Source of the DNA: Megalobrama amblycephala
Lineage: Eukaryota > Chordata > Actinopteri > Cypriniformes > Xenocyprididae
Direction: 5' to 3'
Assembly (NCBI RefSeq): GCF_018812025.1
Contig: NC_063054.1
Span: 40,632,565 to 40,696,564 of the forward strand
DNA: 64,000 nt
In this document: piece after piece, positions 47,901-60,076 of the stretch
How positions within the stretch are numbered: position 1 is the stretch's first letter
Layout of the letters: each line of letters starts with the position of its first letter
Notes under the pieces: model-generated
What the model was told of the DNA's origin: nothing
Databases searched by the model: none
What the model saw: only the letters and a program-made list of their open reading frames with translations
Program-made: the position numbers and the translations under genes

Positions 47901-50861
47901 AAGTGGTTGTCAGTCCCCAAATGCACCACCATGATGCATAAACTTTGCAATTTAAATAATATATTATAATATATTATTTTTTCCCCACATTACTCACAAT
48001 GAGAATTGAGAAGATATGTACTTAATTTCTTCATAATATGCTAATTTCTTTAGGAAGCTGCTCTAATCCCATTAATATGTGCTTCCGGAAAAGCCACTGA
48101 CCCGTGGAGCTCCCCATATTGTCATTTATGTTCATTTGAGTCTATTCATCTCCATATATACATGTAGCTCAGATGCTCCTGGTCTAATGACTGGAGCTCT
48201 GCAGGGCCTCAATCTGCCCTTTTCACATTCTCAGAAGAACACCACGCTAACGACGGGCCTTTTTGATGCCGTCACCCCTTAATTTGCCGCTATAAGGCCC
48301 TTTGTGTGATTTAGGACAGTGTGGTCACCAATACAATCATGTGCAATTCATAGCTTTGATGCCACGTGGTTGTAGTTGCTTTCAAATGAGGCTACGGTGA
48401 GAGGTTTTTGCCTACATTATGATCTGCAGACTATGACGTTTTTAATCTTGTCACTATGTCATTTAGGTTATCATTTTTTCCACTTCATGAGCACATTTTA
48501 CTGTTGACAGTATGTCTCCTCACCTCTCTCTCTCCTGCTCCAGCAAGTTGGTGAAATCGTCGCTTTTGTTCATGAAGTCAACGTGTTTGCGCTTTTCACT
48601 GTCCAGTTCTGTGACGGTGCGCCGGTGGCACTTCTCTGCTAACAGCAGCTGCTCTAACATTCGTCTGTACGTGTCCCGGTGCTTCTCCTCCAAGCGGTCC
48701 AGCTATAAAAACGACGATTATCATCATCATGAATTGCTTGCACTGGCACAACAACATGTTATAATCTGCACTGCTTTTTACATTTAAATTTTATGCATTT
48801 GGCAGATGCTTGCCAAAGCGGCTTGCGTTGCATTCAAGGTTCTTTTGATAAAATGTAAACTGAAAATTCAGGTTTGAATGGTTTCTAGATGAATAAGGCA
48901 GTGTTCCTCACCTCTATCATAGGTATCTCATAAACATCGTCTCTGATCATGTTGCTGCTGGTCATCAGACTGTCTCTCTGCAGAGCTTGAAGAGGTTTGA
49001 CTGGAACCGCAGATCCGTAATGAGCCTCCAGAACCTCGGGCCGTGTTCTCTCAGACTGCAGCATGTGGATAATGTCTTCACGGGCCTAAAACAATAGAAT
49101 CATTGCATTACTGTGTTACCATGGTACTTTGATATGTACCATGGTACTGGATGGTTGTCATATTTCCATGATACTCCAAACAAAAAATACTTTGGTACAA
49201 ACATGACATGTCAAAAAAAAAAAAAAAAAGATCCTAGGATACTTTTTAAAGTATCCTTCTTTTTTAGAATAACCCTAGAAAGATGATGCAAAAACTTTTA
49301 AAAACTTTTAAAAATCCCAAAGCATTTCTCATTTGCTGATTCAATTGTTTAAAAACATGATAACAAAAAAGAACTGGTTAAAATAAGATAAAAGATTTAA
49401 ATGATTTTTTTTTTTAATTATTTTTTAAGAAAACAAAAGTTTTTCATTTGTCAGTGCAAACGGCTACATTCTCACTGTTCACCAGAAGAGGGAGCTGTAT
49501 CCTTTCACAAAACCAGAACACTAACACATCCACGTCAATGGCTATGTGCACTATATATACTAGAGTTTGTACGCTGTGTGTAGTATGCACATTTTCTGAA
49601 TATCCAAATTACCTACACTACCATTCAAAAGTTTGGGGTTGGTAAGATATTTTATGTTTTTAAAAGTCTTTTACACTTACCCAGGTTGCATTTATTTGAT
49701 CAAATACAGTAAAAATTGTGAAATATTTTTACAATTTAAATTAACAGTTTTCTATGTAAATATATTGTAAGCTGTAATTTATTCCTGTGATCAAAGATGA
49801 ATTTTCAGCATCATTACTCCAGTCTTCAGTGTCACATGATCCTTCAGAAATCATTCTAATATGCTGATTTGATGCTCAAGAAACATTTCTGATTATTATC
49901 AATGTTGAAAACAGTTGTGCTGCTTCAGATGTTTGTGGAAACCCTGAAACGTTTTTCCAGGATTCTTTGATGAATGATTTTGTATCGTTATAAATGTGTT
50001 ACTTTTGATCAATTTAATGCATCATTACAGAATAAAAGTATTAATTTCTTTCTTTCAAAAAATATCTGACCCCAAACTTTTGAAAGGTAGCGTACTCCTC
50101 AATTGCCAAAAAGAGCAAGTACACAACCAGAGCATACTCTATTATTACACTGACAGAACATTACCACAGTACTTATACAGTAGTTTCTGTCAAAATACTA
50201 TAGTTTACTTACTGTTAGTGCTTTTAAATCATCATATATTCATTTGGAATCACCTTCAAACAGCTTCAGAATCTATTTAATTTCTTTTGTGAATGACAGT
50301 GATGCAAGTACACTGTAAAAATTAGTTTACAAAATCGTAAATTAAACAAAGATTGTTGGAGTACATTTTACAATAAAATATATTCCAGCATTTCTACTTC
50401 ATTCTCATTCTAATTCAATGTGTTACTTGGTATTTCTTTGTAATTGAGTGAAAATTGTAACAAAGTTAATCTTACACCAATGATTTTTCAGTGTAGCAGG
50501 TCACTGCACTTTTACTGTAGCAATAACAGTATTTTGGCAGAAACTTACTATGCTAAACATACAACGCATGACATTTCACCTGAACTTCTCCCTCCATGAT
50601 CCCCAGCAGATGGACGAGATCTTCTTTGGAGAGGTCCATCAGTCTGGCTCTCCTCAGCTGCATCTCACAAGACTTCTGAGGCTTCTTCAACGTCCCACAA
50701 ACAACAACCTTCTCCTCGCTGCTCTCTTTTTCCTCCTGAGCTTTGGTTTTCTTTCTCATCAGCTCCTGTTTGCTTCCCTCTTTCTCAATGTTGTGTATTC
50801 TAGCGAGTGGCTTCAGTGGTCTGTTCTCTGGCCCCTCCATATCACTGGTCCTGGACCTCAT
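38775..50861 (-). CDS. filip1: Filamin-A-interacting protein 1 (complete, 5 coding exons, 1199 aa)
   Basis: FILIP1 is a cytoplasmic coiled-coil protein that binds filamin A and promotes its degradation, limiting neuronal migration in the cortex. It also acts in muscle. Five exons join without frame break into 1199 residues, close to human FILIP1 (about 1213). Residues 1-70 are basic and variable (start MRSRTSD). The block [28 protein letters not shown] follows at about 77-104, then long heptad-rich coiled coil to about residue 800 (for example [48 protein letters not shown]). After this come [28 protein letters not shown] and a Ser/Thr/Pro-rich tail with [10 protein letters not shown] and [14 protein letters not shown], ending GMKTGKAV and [15 protein letters not shown]1L is the main alternative. 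Gene order and the C-terminal motifs favour FILIP1. Confidence 0.94.
39367..40462. mobile_element. hAT-type element in the last filip1 intron
   Basis: The ends TAGGGGTGTGACGAGA and the complement of CAGGGGTGTGACGAGA are inverted. The 8-bp CTAACAAC is duplicated at 39,359-39,366 and 40,463-40,470, the hAT hallmark. It has no transposase frame and is interrupted by a second element at 39,811-40,326. Confidence 0.85.
39811..40326. mobile_element. Nested inverted-repeat element with an internal tandem array
   Basis: The inverted ends TACGGAAGAGGATTAGGGCC enclose a degenerate tandem array of GAGAAAAAAGTCGTTAAATT-like units of 20-45 bp (about 39,870-40,200). Confidence 0.75.
40949..43727 (-). CDS. 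filip1: filip1 coding exon 4, very large (2779 nt)
   Basis: This single exon carries residues 212-1138, about three quarters of the protein: almost all of the coiled coil and most of the Ser/Thr/Pro-rich tail. Its first base completes an Arg codon split by the intron. The frame runs open past both splice sites (to 43,762 and 40,904), but the TTCCACCAG acceptor and the GTGAGT donor join its neighbours in frame. Confidence 0.95.
43728..45138. other. filip1 intron, no recognised feature
   Basis: This part of the 4.8-kb intron upstream of the large exon shows no repeat ends and no exon-like frame. Confidence 0.5.
45141..45542. mobile_element. Tc1/mariner-type MITE (CACTACCAGTCAA ends)
   Basis: Its TA-flanked inverted ends are degenerate. 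The inside contains ACTGGAGTAATGATGCTGAA, shared with the elements at 33,702, 46,960, 49,616 and 52,412. Confidence 0.65.
45543..46959. other. filip1 intron, no recognised feature
   Basis: No exon-like frame or repeat ends were seen. A short GA run occurs at 46,261. Confidence 0.5.
46960..47428. mobile_element. Tc1/mariner-type MITE, left end degraded
   Basis: The shared core CAGCATCATTACTCCAGTC and the right end CCCCAAACTTTTGAACGAGA are clear. The left end is not recognisable. Confidence 0.55.
47491..47514. repeat. (GT)n microsatellite
   Basis: A short GT dinucleotide run lies in a filip1 intron. Confidence 0.85.
48524..48702 (-). CDS. filip1: filip1 coding exon 3
   Basis: This 179-nt exon (phase 0 in, phase 2 out) encodes [29 protein letters not shown] and [16 protein letters not shown], the start of the coiled coil, homologous to the CortBP2-type N-terminal domain. 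Confidence 0.93.
48912..49085 (-). CDS. filip1: filip1 coding exon 2
   Basis: This 174-nt phase 0-0 exon encodes [20 protein letters not shown] and [12 protein letters not shown], a conserved FILIP1 block. The acceptor is TTTTAG and the donor GTGAGG. Confidence 0.92.
49616..50092. mobile_element. Tc1/mariner-type MITE (CACTACCATTCAAAAG ends)
   Basis: TA-flanked inverted ends CACTACCATTCAAAAGTTTG and the complement delimit a 477-bp element between filip1 coding exons 1 and 2, with the shared core. Confidence 0.75.
50580..50861 (-). CDS. filip1: filip1 coding exon 1
   Basis: This encodes residues 1-94, starting [13 protein letters not shown]. The ATG at 50,861 is chosen because MRSR is the conserved FILIP1 start. 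An in-frame ATG further upstream at 50,921 lies beyond the GCACATGCAG acceptor at about 50,868. It ends in phase 0 at a GTGAAA donor. Confidence 0.9.
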
Positions 50862-52329
50862 CTTCACCTGCATGTGCAAACATAGATGGACATCAGCCAC
50901 AGATACACCTGTGATACACAAATATCACACTGTTACAACAATAAAACAGCTAATATCTTTCATTATCTGATACTCCGGGTTTTTTGGAACCATTCAAAAT
51001 GTATATAATGGAATTAAAATGGTATACTTGCAATGGTATATGTCAAAAAAAAAAGAAAAGCAATTGCCAAGTTTTATGGTAATTTAGGCAAGCCACTACA
51101 GGCAAAACCATAGTTTTTTAATGCACAATTTTGAGATTTTGGGCTTTTTTTATAACGTGTTGTTTCAGACTAGTGGAAAGAAACATTTAAAAATGCACTT
51201 TTAAGTGTTTATTTTATTGCATTTTATCTATTTGCGTCTGTAGATTTCAATTACATTACATATCTTTAAAGGCTGTGAGTTTGAGTCAGAAATCTACACT
51301 TTACAGTTTTATTCCTGTCTATATTCTGAAGGTTTTTACAGACGGGTTTGTTATTATCATTTAGATGACTTGATTTTTTTTCTTTCTGGCTGTTGACATT
51401 ATTTGCTGGTTTTTGAGTGATTAAAATACATGCAAAAGCCCCTTTTTAAAAGCCTTTAACTCTAATATAATATCATATATTGAACTTTATCCAATGTTGA
51501 GATTTCTGTTCTGGAGTGCATATTTAATTAGATAATGCCTTATGTTATTTAAACATAACATTACAAAAATTTTGTCATGCAACAAATAAAATAAAATAAA
51601 TAAATAAATAAAAATTTGCTGCATAAAAGGTGTAAAGGTTTTAAGCAGCAAATATTTCAAGTGAAGTAAAAAGTAAGGACTACAGGACCATTTCTACAGA
51701 TGACTCTCATATCAAATGTCTGCAGTCTTGAGCTCTGAGCCAACTCTTAATATTTTAATATGTAGTTTGCCCTTGTAGCAAATCTGCAACAGCCTCATTT
51801 CTCATGTTCCCATGTGCAGATTTAAGAGGGGGATTTCCCTGAGAGATAGAGAGAGGGGGGGGGGGGGGTGTAATGACTGCTGAGCTCAACTATGACATCA
51901 GGATTTTTGATAAACTGTGTACACGCTGCCTCCCGTATGATCTCACACCCAACCAATCTGGCCTGGCTCTCGCTCAGATCCAGCACTGCCCTCATAGTGT
52001 CTCAAATCACACACATCAGTCAGGATCCATGTTCCCATCAGAACTGCATCTGGATAAAAATACTGTGGAACCTCAGATCATCACAGCATTTAATGAAGCT
52101 TATTATTAGAACAAGATGTTCACTATGTTGAATTCTGCAGTAGGTCATAAGGCCACACATATGACATTTGAGCAACATTATGAGAACTAATCTAATCTAA
52201 ACTAATCTAATCTTTTTCAAACTACATGTTCATGTAGCTTTTTCATCCAAAGATACAAAGAACAAGGTAATGAAATTTGATAACCAAAGTCAGAATTATT
52301 CGGACTGTTCTGCATATACTGTATAGTAG

Positions 52330-52411
<82 letters not shown>
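52330..52411. repeat. (TA)n microsatellite
   Basis: A TA run of about 80 bp directly abuts the left edge of a MITE copy. Confidence 0.9.
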
Positions 52412-52416
<5 letters not shown>

Positions 52417-53259
52417 CACAGTATTTATTTAATTAAAAATACAGTAAAAAACAGTAATATTGTGAAATATTATTACAATTTACAATAACTGTTTTCTATT
52501 TGAATATATTTCACAAAGTAATTTATTCCTGTGATGACAAAGCTGAATTTTCAGCATCATTACTCCAGTCTTCAGTGTCACATGATCCTTCAGAAATCAT
52601 TCTAATATGATGATCTGCTGCTCAATAAACATTTAATGTGTACAATTGTACAAAATATTTGTGTACAATATTTTTTTTCAGGATTATTTGATGAATAGAA
52701 AGTTCAAAAGAACAGTGTTTATCTGAAATCTAATCTTTTGTAACATTATAAATTGATTTAATGCATCCTTGCTGAATAAAAGTATTCATTTCTTTAATTT
52801 CTTTTCAAAAAAATAAAAATAAAAATTCTTACTGACCCCAAACTTTTGAACGGTAGTGTATAATGCTACAGAAGCTTTGTATTTCAGATAAATGCTGTTC
52901 TTTTGAACTTTCTATTCATCAAAGAATCCTGAAAAAAAAAGTACACAACTGTTTTCAACATTGAAAATAATCATAAATGTTTCTTGAGCAGCAGATCAGC
53001 ATATTAGAATGATTTCTGAAGGATCATGTGACACTGAAGACTGGAGTAACGATGCTGAAAATTCAGCTTTGCATCACAGGAATAAATTACTTTGTCAAAT
53101 ATATTTAAATAGTACACAGTTATTTTAAATTGTAATAATATTTCACAATATTACTGTTTTTTACTGTATTTTTAATTAAATAAATGTAGCCTTGGTAAAC
53201 AGACGAAACTTCTTTTAAAAACATTAAAAATCTTAGTGGTTCCAAACTTTTGGACTGTA

Positions 53260-53262
<3 letters not shown>
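52412..53262. mobile_element. Palindromic Tc1/mariner-type MITE, left end lost into a (TA)n tract
   Basis: It is nearly identical to 33,702-34,624, but the left terminal repeat is missing and replaced by the TA run. The right end GGACTGTACTG is intact and is followed by another TA run. Confidence 0.75.
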
Positions 53263-53317
<55 letters not shown>

Positions 53318-53436
53318 AATACATTTGATATATTTGATATTTTATACAGATACAAATATTGTCAATTACATAAATTATATATAAATATATATATATTTAT
53401 AGTAATTGTCAATATTTGTATGTCTGTCTATAAAAT

Positions 53437-53495
<59 letters not shown>
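53263..53495. repeat. Compound (TA)n microsatellites
   Basis: Two long TA runs (53,263-53,313 and 53,440-53,494) flank AT-rich sequence. Confidence 0.85.
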
Positions 53496-53499
<4 letters not shown>

Positions 53500-54412
53500 T
53501 ATGCGATGATCACGTAAACAATTGGCTGATGTTTTTAAGGCCCTACCTCGTGCACAGATGATGTATATTAATATTATTCCGTTCAGTGCACCTAATAAAT
53601 AGTCTTTTATCAGTTAGTAAAGACAGTTTCAAGTAATATTGCAAAAATGTATAAAACAAAACATCCTCTGTAGCACCTTTAAATTATATTGTTATTTATT
53701 AATGAAATATTGTTAATGTTTTTTTTTTTTTTTTATAATTACATATAATTCATAAATATTTATTATATGCAGTATTAAAACTATTAATATTATACATAAT
53801 ATTTTGTAGGACGACAGGATGATAGATAGATATGAAAGGAAAAAAACCCCGATGAAAACAGACGGACAGATGGACCAACCTAAAATCTATGAAAACATCA
53901 ATACTGAATAATAGAAACATCAATAATGAATATGTTAATCTCAGGTTCTTGTAAGTTTGAAGTGAATATGATGAAACCAGCAAGTAACCAAAGACGGGAA
54001 AACCCTGGCAGATGAATTGTTGCAGTAAGAATTTGCGTTATTAATAGCAGCGTGTTGCGCAGTCGTGGCCATGGGAGTGTTTTAATTTTGATCGTGACTC
54101 GATCACTGTCCAAAATAGCAATAACAACACTTGCATACACACACAAACAATCATCATGTCTTCTATGAAGAAATACAAAAACAGAAGCTGTTGACAGACT
54201 GATACTGTCTCAAACTGCAATTTAGATGAGAGTTCAATCTATTGCAGTTTTTCACAAACCTCAAAGTTCCAACTCAAGAGAGACGGGTGTATTTTTAACT
54301 TTGATTATGCCTGAGAGTTTTGGGGTGACCTTAGCTCTGTTATTATTGGAGACGGAGGCAGCTGGGAGATATAAATGAGAGTTTGTCTTATATTTATACT
54401 GAGAATATGCAC

Positions 54413-54447
54413 CTCGCTCCTGAAGAGCTCCCCGGGCGCTCCACGCA
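54413..54447 (-). other. filip1: Candidate filip1 non-coding first exon
   Basis: A GAG/GTGCAT donor lies at 54,411-54,412, about 60 bp downstream of a TATA box. The implied exon of about 35 nt would splice to the acceptor at 50,868. This is inferred from signals only. Confidence 0.35.
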
Positions 54448-54472
54448 GCTGCTCCTTGCTGAAATTGAGCGG

Positions 54473-54480
54473 TATTTATA
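54473..54480 (-). promoter_or_regulatory. filip1: Candidate TATA box of filip1
   Basis: The minus strand reads CTCTATAAATACCGC, a strong TATA box in otherwise GC-containing, non-repetitive sequence. It is 3.6 kb upstream of the filip1 start codon. A start site about 25-30 bp downstream (near 54,447) is expected. Other filip1 promoters may lie further upstream. Confidence 0.4.
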
Positions 54481-54904
54481 GAGTCACACTTGTGTACAGG
54501 AGACACCAGAAAGACACACTTCATCCACCAATCGGATCAAGGCTGTTTAACTTCTCAGCTATCGGTTTTGTTACATGCATGTCCCCTGGGAAATTTAAAT
54601 GCCCGAATGCCGTGAATGAGCACCGGTTACTCGCAGTTCCAGTGATAATTAATTCCTCAGATTCTCGGGGTATTTTCTGCAGAGGTGGACGAGCATCGGT
54701 GGCACTTCGTTTATATTTAGTAATGGATGCTGCTGGAGCTCGATGCACACGGACACACACACTCAAACACCGACACGTTCTTTGTTGGCATAACAGTACG
54801 GCTAATCTGGGATCACAAAAACTGATTCATGCCAAACAAGCATATGATATGCATTTTTTATGAATTCAAAAGCAAAAAATGTATAAAGAAAAAATTATCT
54901 ACCA

Positions 54905-54910
54905 CATAAA

Positions 54911-54981
<71 letters not shown>

Positions 54982-55003
54982 ATAAAGCTTATATAATAAA
55001 GCT

Positions 55004-55054
<51 letters not shown>

Positions 55055-55081
55055 AAGCTTATATAATATAATAAAGCTTAT

Positions 55082-55119
<38 letters not shown>

Positions 55120-55207
55120 AAGCTTATATAATATAATAAAGCTTATTCTCTCTCTCTCGCTATATATATATATAAATAAAATAAAGCTTATATAATATAA
55201 TAAAGCT

Positions 55208-55256
<49 letters not shown>

Positions 55257-55260
55257 GAAT
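54905..55260. repeat. Compound minisatellite of (TA)n, AAGCTTAT and (TC)n blocks
   Basis: Four or five units of TATATA run, AAGCTTATATAATA, AATAAAGCTTATTC and (TC)n repeat in tandem with varying run lengths. Confidence 0.85.
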
Positions 55261-56838
55261 AAGCTTTTATTTTTAATATTTTTAGTCTGTTTTAATTTTA
55301 GTTCATGTTTTAGTATGCGCTTTTTATTAGTTTTTTAAATATTTAAAAATAGTTTTTTTTCTGTTAGTAATTTTAGTTATTTATTATTAAATTAATGTAT
55401 ATTAATGTATATGTCATATTAAAATTATTAATATTATATTTTTTATTTTATTAATATAATATTTTGTAGGATGATGGGATAGACGTCTATTGAAAAAAAA
55501 AAAAAGAAAATATATATATTATACCACCCTCTTAATTAATTAAAATTAAACTAAAAATATTATAAAATAAAAGCTTATTCACAATCTTTATATATATATA
55601 TATATATATAAAATTTATAAAATGAATAAGCTTTTATTTTTAATATATATATTTTTTTAATTTTAGTTATTTTTTTAGTATGTGATTTTTATTAGGTTTT
55701 TTTTATATTTATAAATAGATTTAATTTATTATAGTTTTATTTTATTTCTGTTAGTAGTTTTAATATTTTAACGAACTAGATGCTAGCAACATTTTCATTT
55801 AGTGCAAATTTTTCATCTAATACTTATATTTCATTTTATTTCAGTTATCAAACATATCTGTAATAGTCTTAGATAACTATAACAACACTGGCACGCACTC
55901 GTGTTACTGCCATTGAAATATACAGGAATGATAATAGATCGTTTTCTCCAGGTATTACAGATCTTCTTGGTTTCAACCACTATACTAACCTCAACTGTTA
56001 AACAACATAAAGGCAGGTGGTAACAGTTGTCTAAATATCTTCTCACACATCTTCCACTACACAGAGAGACAGACCTGAACACGCACACAGACAGTTCGCA
56101 AGAAAAACGTAAGAGTTTGTTTCATGGCTGGAGGATTGTGACTAAATAAGGGCAGAGAAACTCTAACATTGACGCATCTGTCTGGCACAAACTGAAGCGT
56201 TGCATTTGTGTTGATCATATGATTGCCAAAATTAAGCTCATCATATGGTCATTAATTTAACACATCAGGCACACAGAACTATTTGTATCTGCTCTCTCTG
56301 AGATGATAGAGGAATACGTTATTAATATTAGGGATTTATGTGCTTTATTTTCAGAAAATGTCAGAGATAATCCCTGGAAAGTTATTAACCCACATGAAAG
56401 AACAAAATGCAAAATGCATCTTATTTTTAATTATCTTGCTGACTTGCTCATTAATAATGACTTGCTGAAGTGTCCTGCTTCAGATGTTTGTCCTGAAGAA
56501 AAAAGCGAACTCTAGATGTGTCTCCTCTAGAGATTAGAAATGATCTCTGCAATGTTTCAAAGTGATCTGAGCTGCTATTCACATTCATTTTACAGCCTTA
56601 AACTGCTATTGAGTCTTTATTTGACTTGCTTTCCACTTAAAATATCCCCAAACAAATCCTTAAAGCAAGATACATGTACGTTAAGATTTGATTTCAGAGA
56701 ATGCACCTTAAATACGCCAGATTTTTTTATACTTAAAACAAGTGAAAAAATCTTCCAAGTGCAGTAAAACAAAATAAACTTATATTAAAGATACATTCTC
56801 TGGAAACAAGTTTTAATATTGTATGTAATATGTTTTGA
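55261..56838. other. AT-rich intergenic sequence without recognised gene
   Basis: TA runs at 55,590 and repeats of AAGCTTTTATTTTTAATAT are present. No coding frame with conserved motifs was seen. Confidence 0.5.
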
Positions 56839-57125
56839 AGATTTTTTAGATATTTTAACTGGAAAATTAGACTAAAATACTAGTTAAAGTTGGCATGAAA
56901 CAAAAGTTGCGGCAGTCTTTTCTTCCCTATTTTGACGTATATCCGAGTGAAATGGCTTCTGGAACAAGAAAAAATGTAGGGCGGGGCTTGATTGGATGGT
57001 TGTTGTTTGCTATTGGTGGATCTCATGTGAGTGACAGGTTGTCCCCGCCTTCGCACCAGTAAACACGTCATCAAAGAAGAGATTTTTGATAATTTAACAG
57101 GAAAATTATACTAAAATACTTGTTA
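56839..57125. mobile_element. Short repeat element flanked by a direct repeat of about 47 bp
   Basis: 56,839-56,886 and 57,079-57,125 are similar direct repeats (both include GGAAAATTA and CTAAAATACT). They enclose about 190 bp that contains ATCCGAGTGAAATGGCTTC. A second copy of the inner part lies at 63,437-63,516. Confidence 0.5.
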
Positions 57126-57960
57126 AGAGTAGGATTTGTACTTGCTGTATGCCAAATTTTCATCCATTTTTATTGCTCCTATAGGGCATTTTATGGGAAA
57201 TATCTGAGACACATCAAACTGAAATGAGCAAAGCAGAATGCAATTTCACCAAAACCAAAGCATTCTCCTCTGTAAATCTTCCCAACAGATTTAGTCATTC
57301 TTTCATCAGAAATACAACACAGACTACAACATTTTCAGTGCATCGGGCAAAACACTTCCTGTCACAGCACAAGCTCGACCATCTGCCATTTCCTACTGTA
57401 CCATCCTGTAGCGTGAGCCTCTAAAAATACCTATATCACAAGAGCGCACCAGATATTTTGTGCCAGAATGCAAAGTCAAGATCAAATAAAAATGAAACCT
57501 ATTTACTGCCTTCTGTTGAAGGTCTACAGCCTTAATCTAATAAATGTGACCTGATGTCACCCAACATGAAGGAGAGAGAGTGTGTGACAGAAATAAATAG
57601 AGGACAGAGGGAGGTTGTAGAGTACATATAAAAATAGTAATCATAAACTAGCCAAGTTTAAAATGGCACATGATGAAAATGTGGAGTCGCGTTATAGGTG
57701 AGAGTTCAAGTGGACTCTCATACTGTACTTCCCATGATGGTCATACAGTACTACTGTACTGAAATTTGCCTCTTTCCTCATCTGTATCACCTCTGTGCCT
57801 CTCTAATTTACATTTTTCCACATACCATGTAAGAGGTAAAATACAGTCAGTCAGTCATTATTGCAAAACAAACACAGATAGGATGAACAAAACTCCTGTC
57901 TTTACACAATAATTGTGGAATGTAGAGACTGACCAATCAGAATCAAGTTTTCTAGAGAGA
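57126..57960. other. Intergenic sequence without recognised features
   Basis: No repeat ends, gene frame or RNA-like structure was identified here. Confidence 0.5.
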
Positions 57961-57990
57961 CGTGGAATATATATTATATATACATACAGT

Positions 57991-58026
<36 letters not shown>

Positions 58027-58127
58027 GTATTTATACATATTTATTGTAATGAGGTCAAAATTATTTTAGATTAGTAATGATGATAAGTACTTTAAATAGT
58101 GGTATTTTGCAAAGCTGATTAAGAATT

Positions 58128-59621
58128 ATGATGGATGGAACGAATGAACAATGAATGGATAGATCATGGATGGATGGATGATGGATGGCTGGAACGAATG
58201 AGTGATGGATGGATGAATGGATGGAACAAATGAACGATGGATGGATGGATGGATAGATGGAATGAATGAGTGATGGATGGATGAATAGAACAAATAAGCG
58301 ATGGATGGATGGATCATATATCCATACATAGAACAAATGAACAATGGATGGATGGATAGATGGAACGAATGAACAATGGATGGATGGAACAAATGAACAA
58401 TGGATGGATGGATGGAACGAATGAACTATGGATGGATGGATGGATGGATGGATGGAACGAATGAACAAGCGATGGATGGATGGAACGAATGAACGATGGA
58501 TGGATGGAACAAATGAACGATGGATGGATGAATAGATGGAACAAATGAACAATGGATGGATGGATTAATAGAACAAATGAACAATGGATGGATGGATGGA
58601 ACGAATGAACTATGGATGGATGGATAGATGGAACAAATGAACAATGGATGGATGGATGGATGGATGGATGGAACAAATGAACAATGGATGGATGGATGGA
58701 ACGAATGAACTATGGATGGATGGAACGAATGAACAATGGATGGATGGATAGATGGAACGAATGAGTGATGGATGGATGGATAGAACAAATGAGCGATGGA
58801 TGGATGGATCATATATCCATACATAGAACAAATGAACAATGGATGGATGGATGGAACGAATGAACGATGGATGGATGGATAGAACAAATGAACGACGGAT
58901 GGATGGATGGATGGATGGAACGAATGAACGATGGATGGATGGATGGAATGAATGAACGATGGATGGATGGATGGATGGATGGATGGATGGATGGAACAAA
59001 TGAACAATGGATGGATGGATGGATGGAACAAATGAACAATGGATGGATGGATGGAACGAATGAACTATGGATGGATGGATAGATGGAACAAATGAACAAT
59101 GATGGATGGATGGATGGAACAAATGAACAATGGATGGATGGATGGAACGAATGAACTATGGATGGATGGAACGAATGAACAATGGATGGATGGATAGATG
59201 GAACAAATGAGTGATGGATGGATGGATAGAACAAATGAGCGATGGATGGATGGATGGATCATATATCCATACATAGAACAAATGAACAATGGATGGATGG
59301 ATGGAACGATGGATGGATGGACAGATGGAACGAATGAACGATGGATGGATGGATAGAACAAATGAACGACGGATGGATGGATGGATGGATGGATGGATGG
59401 AACGATGGATGGATGGATGGAACGAATGAACGATGGATGGATGGATGGGTGGAACAAATGAACGATGGATGGATGGATGGATGGATGGATGGATGGATGA
59501 TGGATGGAACGAATGAACGATGGATGGATGGATAGATGGAACGAATGAACAATGGATGGATGGATGGAACAAATGAACGACAGATGGATGGATGAATGGA
59601 TAGATGGATGGAACAAATGAA
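58128..59621. repeat. GGAT-rich minisatellite with higher-order structure
   Basis: Tandem GGATGGATGG tracts alternate with AACGAATGAACAAT-type spacers, giving units of 24-36 bp. A unique block ATCATATATCCATACATA recurs at 58,313, 58,808 and 59,259, and again at 62,661 beyond the LTR element. This shows a higher-order period of 450-495 bp. All frames stay open through much of it, but this is only the repeat. Confidence 0.9.
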
Positions 59622-59622
59622 T

Positions 59623-59709
<87 letters not shown>
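59622..59709. repeat. (GATA)n microsatellite
   Basis: About 22 perfect GATA/TAGA units form the insertion site of the LTR element that starts at 59,710. Confidence 0.95.
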
Positions 59710-60076
59710 TGTCACGGGTGCACAAGAACAAGATGTAACAGATCCAAGTGCAGCATAAGTATTTATTGGGGAGTCCAGAAACGTAATCCAAGGCAGGCAA
59801 GAGGTCAAAATCCAGGTAATCAGTCCACAAAACAACAAGCCAGAGATATAAACAGTGCACGTAACAAATACAACGAACCACAACCAGGGACAGACACAAC
59901 TGAGATTAAATAGACAAACACTAATTAACAAACACAAAACAGCTGGGTGCAATGATGAATGGTAATTAGTCCAGGGAGTGTATATGGGAAATGTAGTTCA
60001 TGAAATGAGTGAAACAATGAGTCCGGGAAGGAGTGCCCTCTAGAGGCTGAAGGCACTCTCACAGGTGATCGTGACA
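59710..60076 (-). repeat. 3' LTR of the element
   Basis: It is identical to the 5' LTR. In minus orientation it carries a TATTTAA TATA-like box (about 59,906-59,912) and an AATAAA signal (59,762-59,767). Confidence 0.9.

Noticed and set aside
54375..54863. Plus-strand frame of 162 codons near the filip1 promoter
   Set aside because: It has no recognisable motif, and the region is better explained as promoter and first exon on the minus strand.
58061..59899. Several minus-strand frames of 90-295 codons rich in SIHPSF repeats
   Set aside because: They are translations of the GGAT minisatellite, open in many frames at once.
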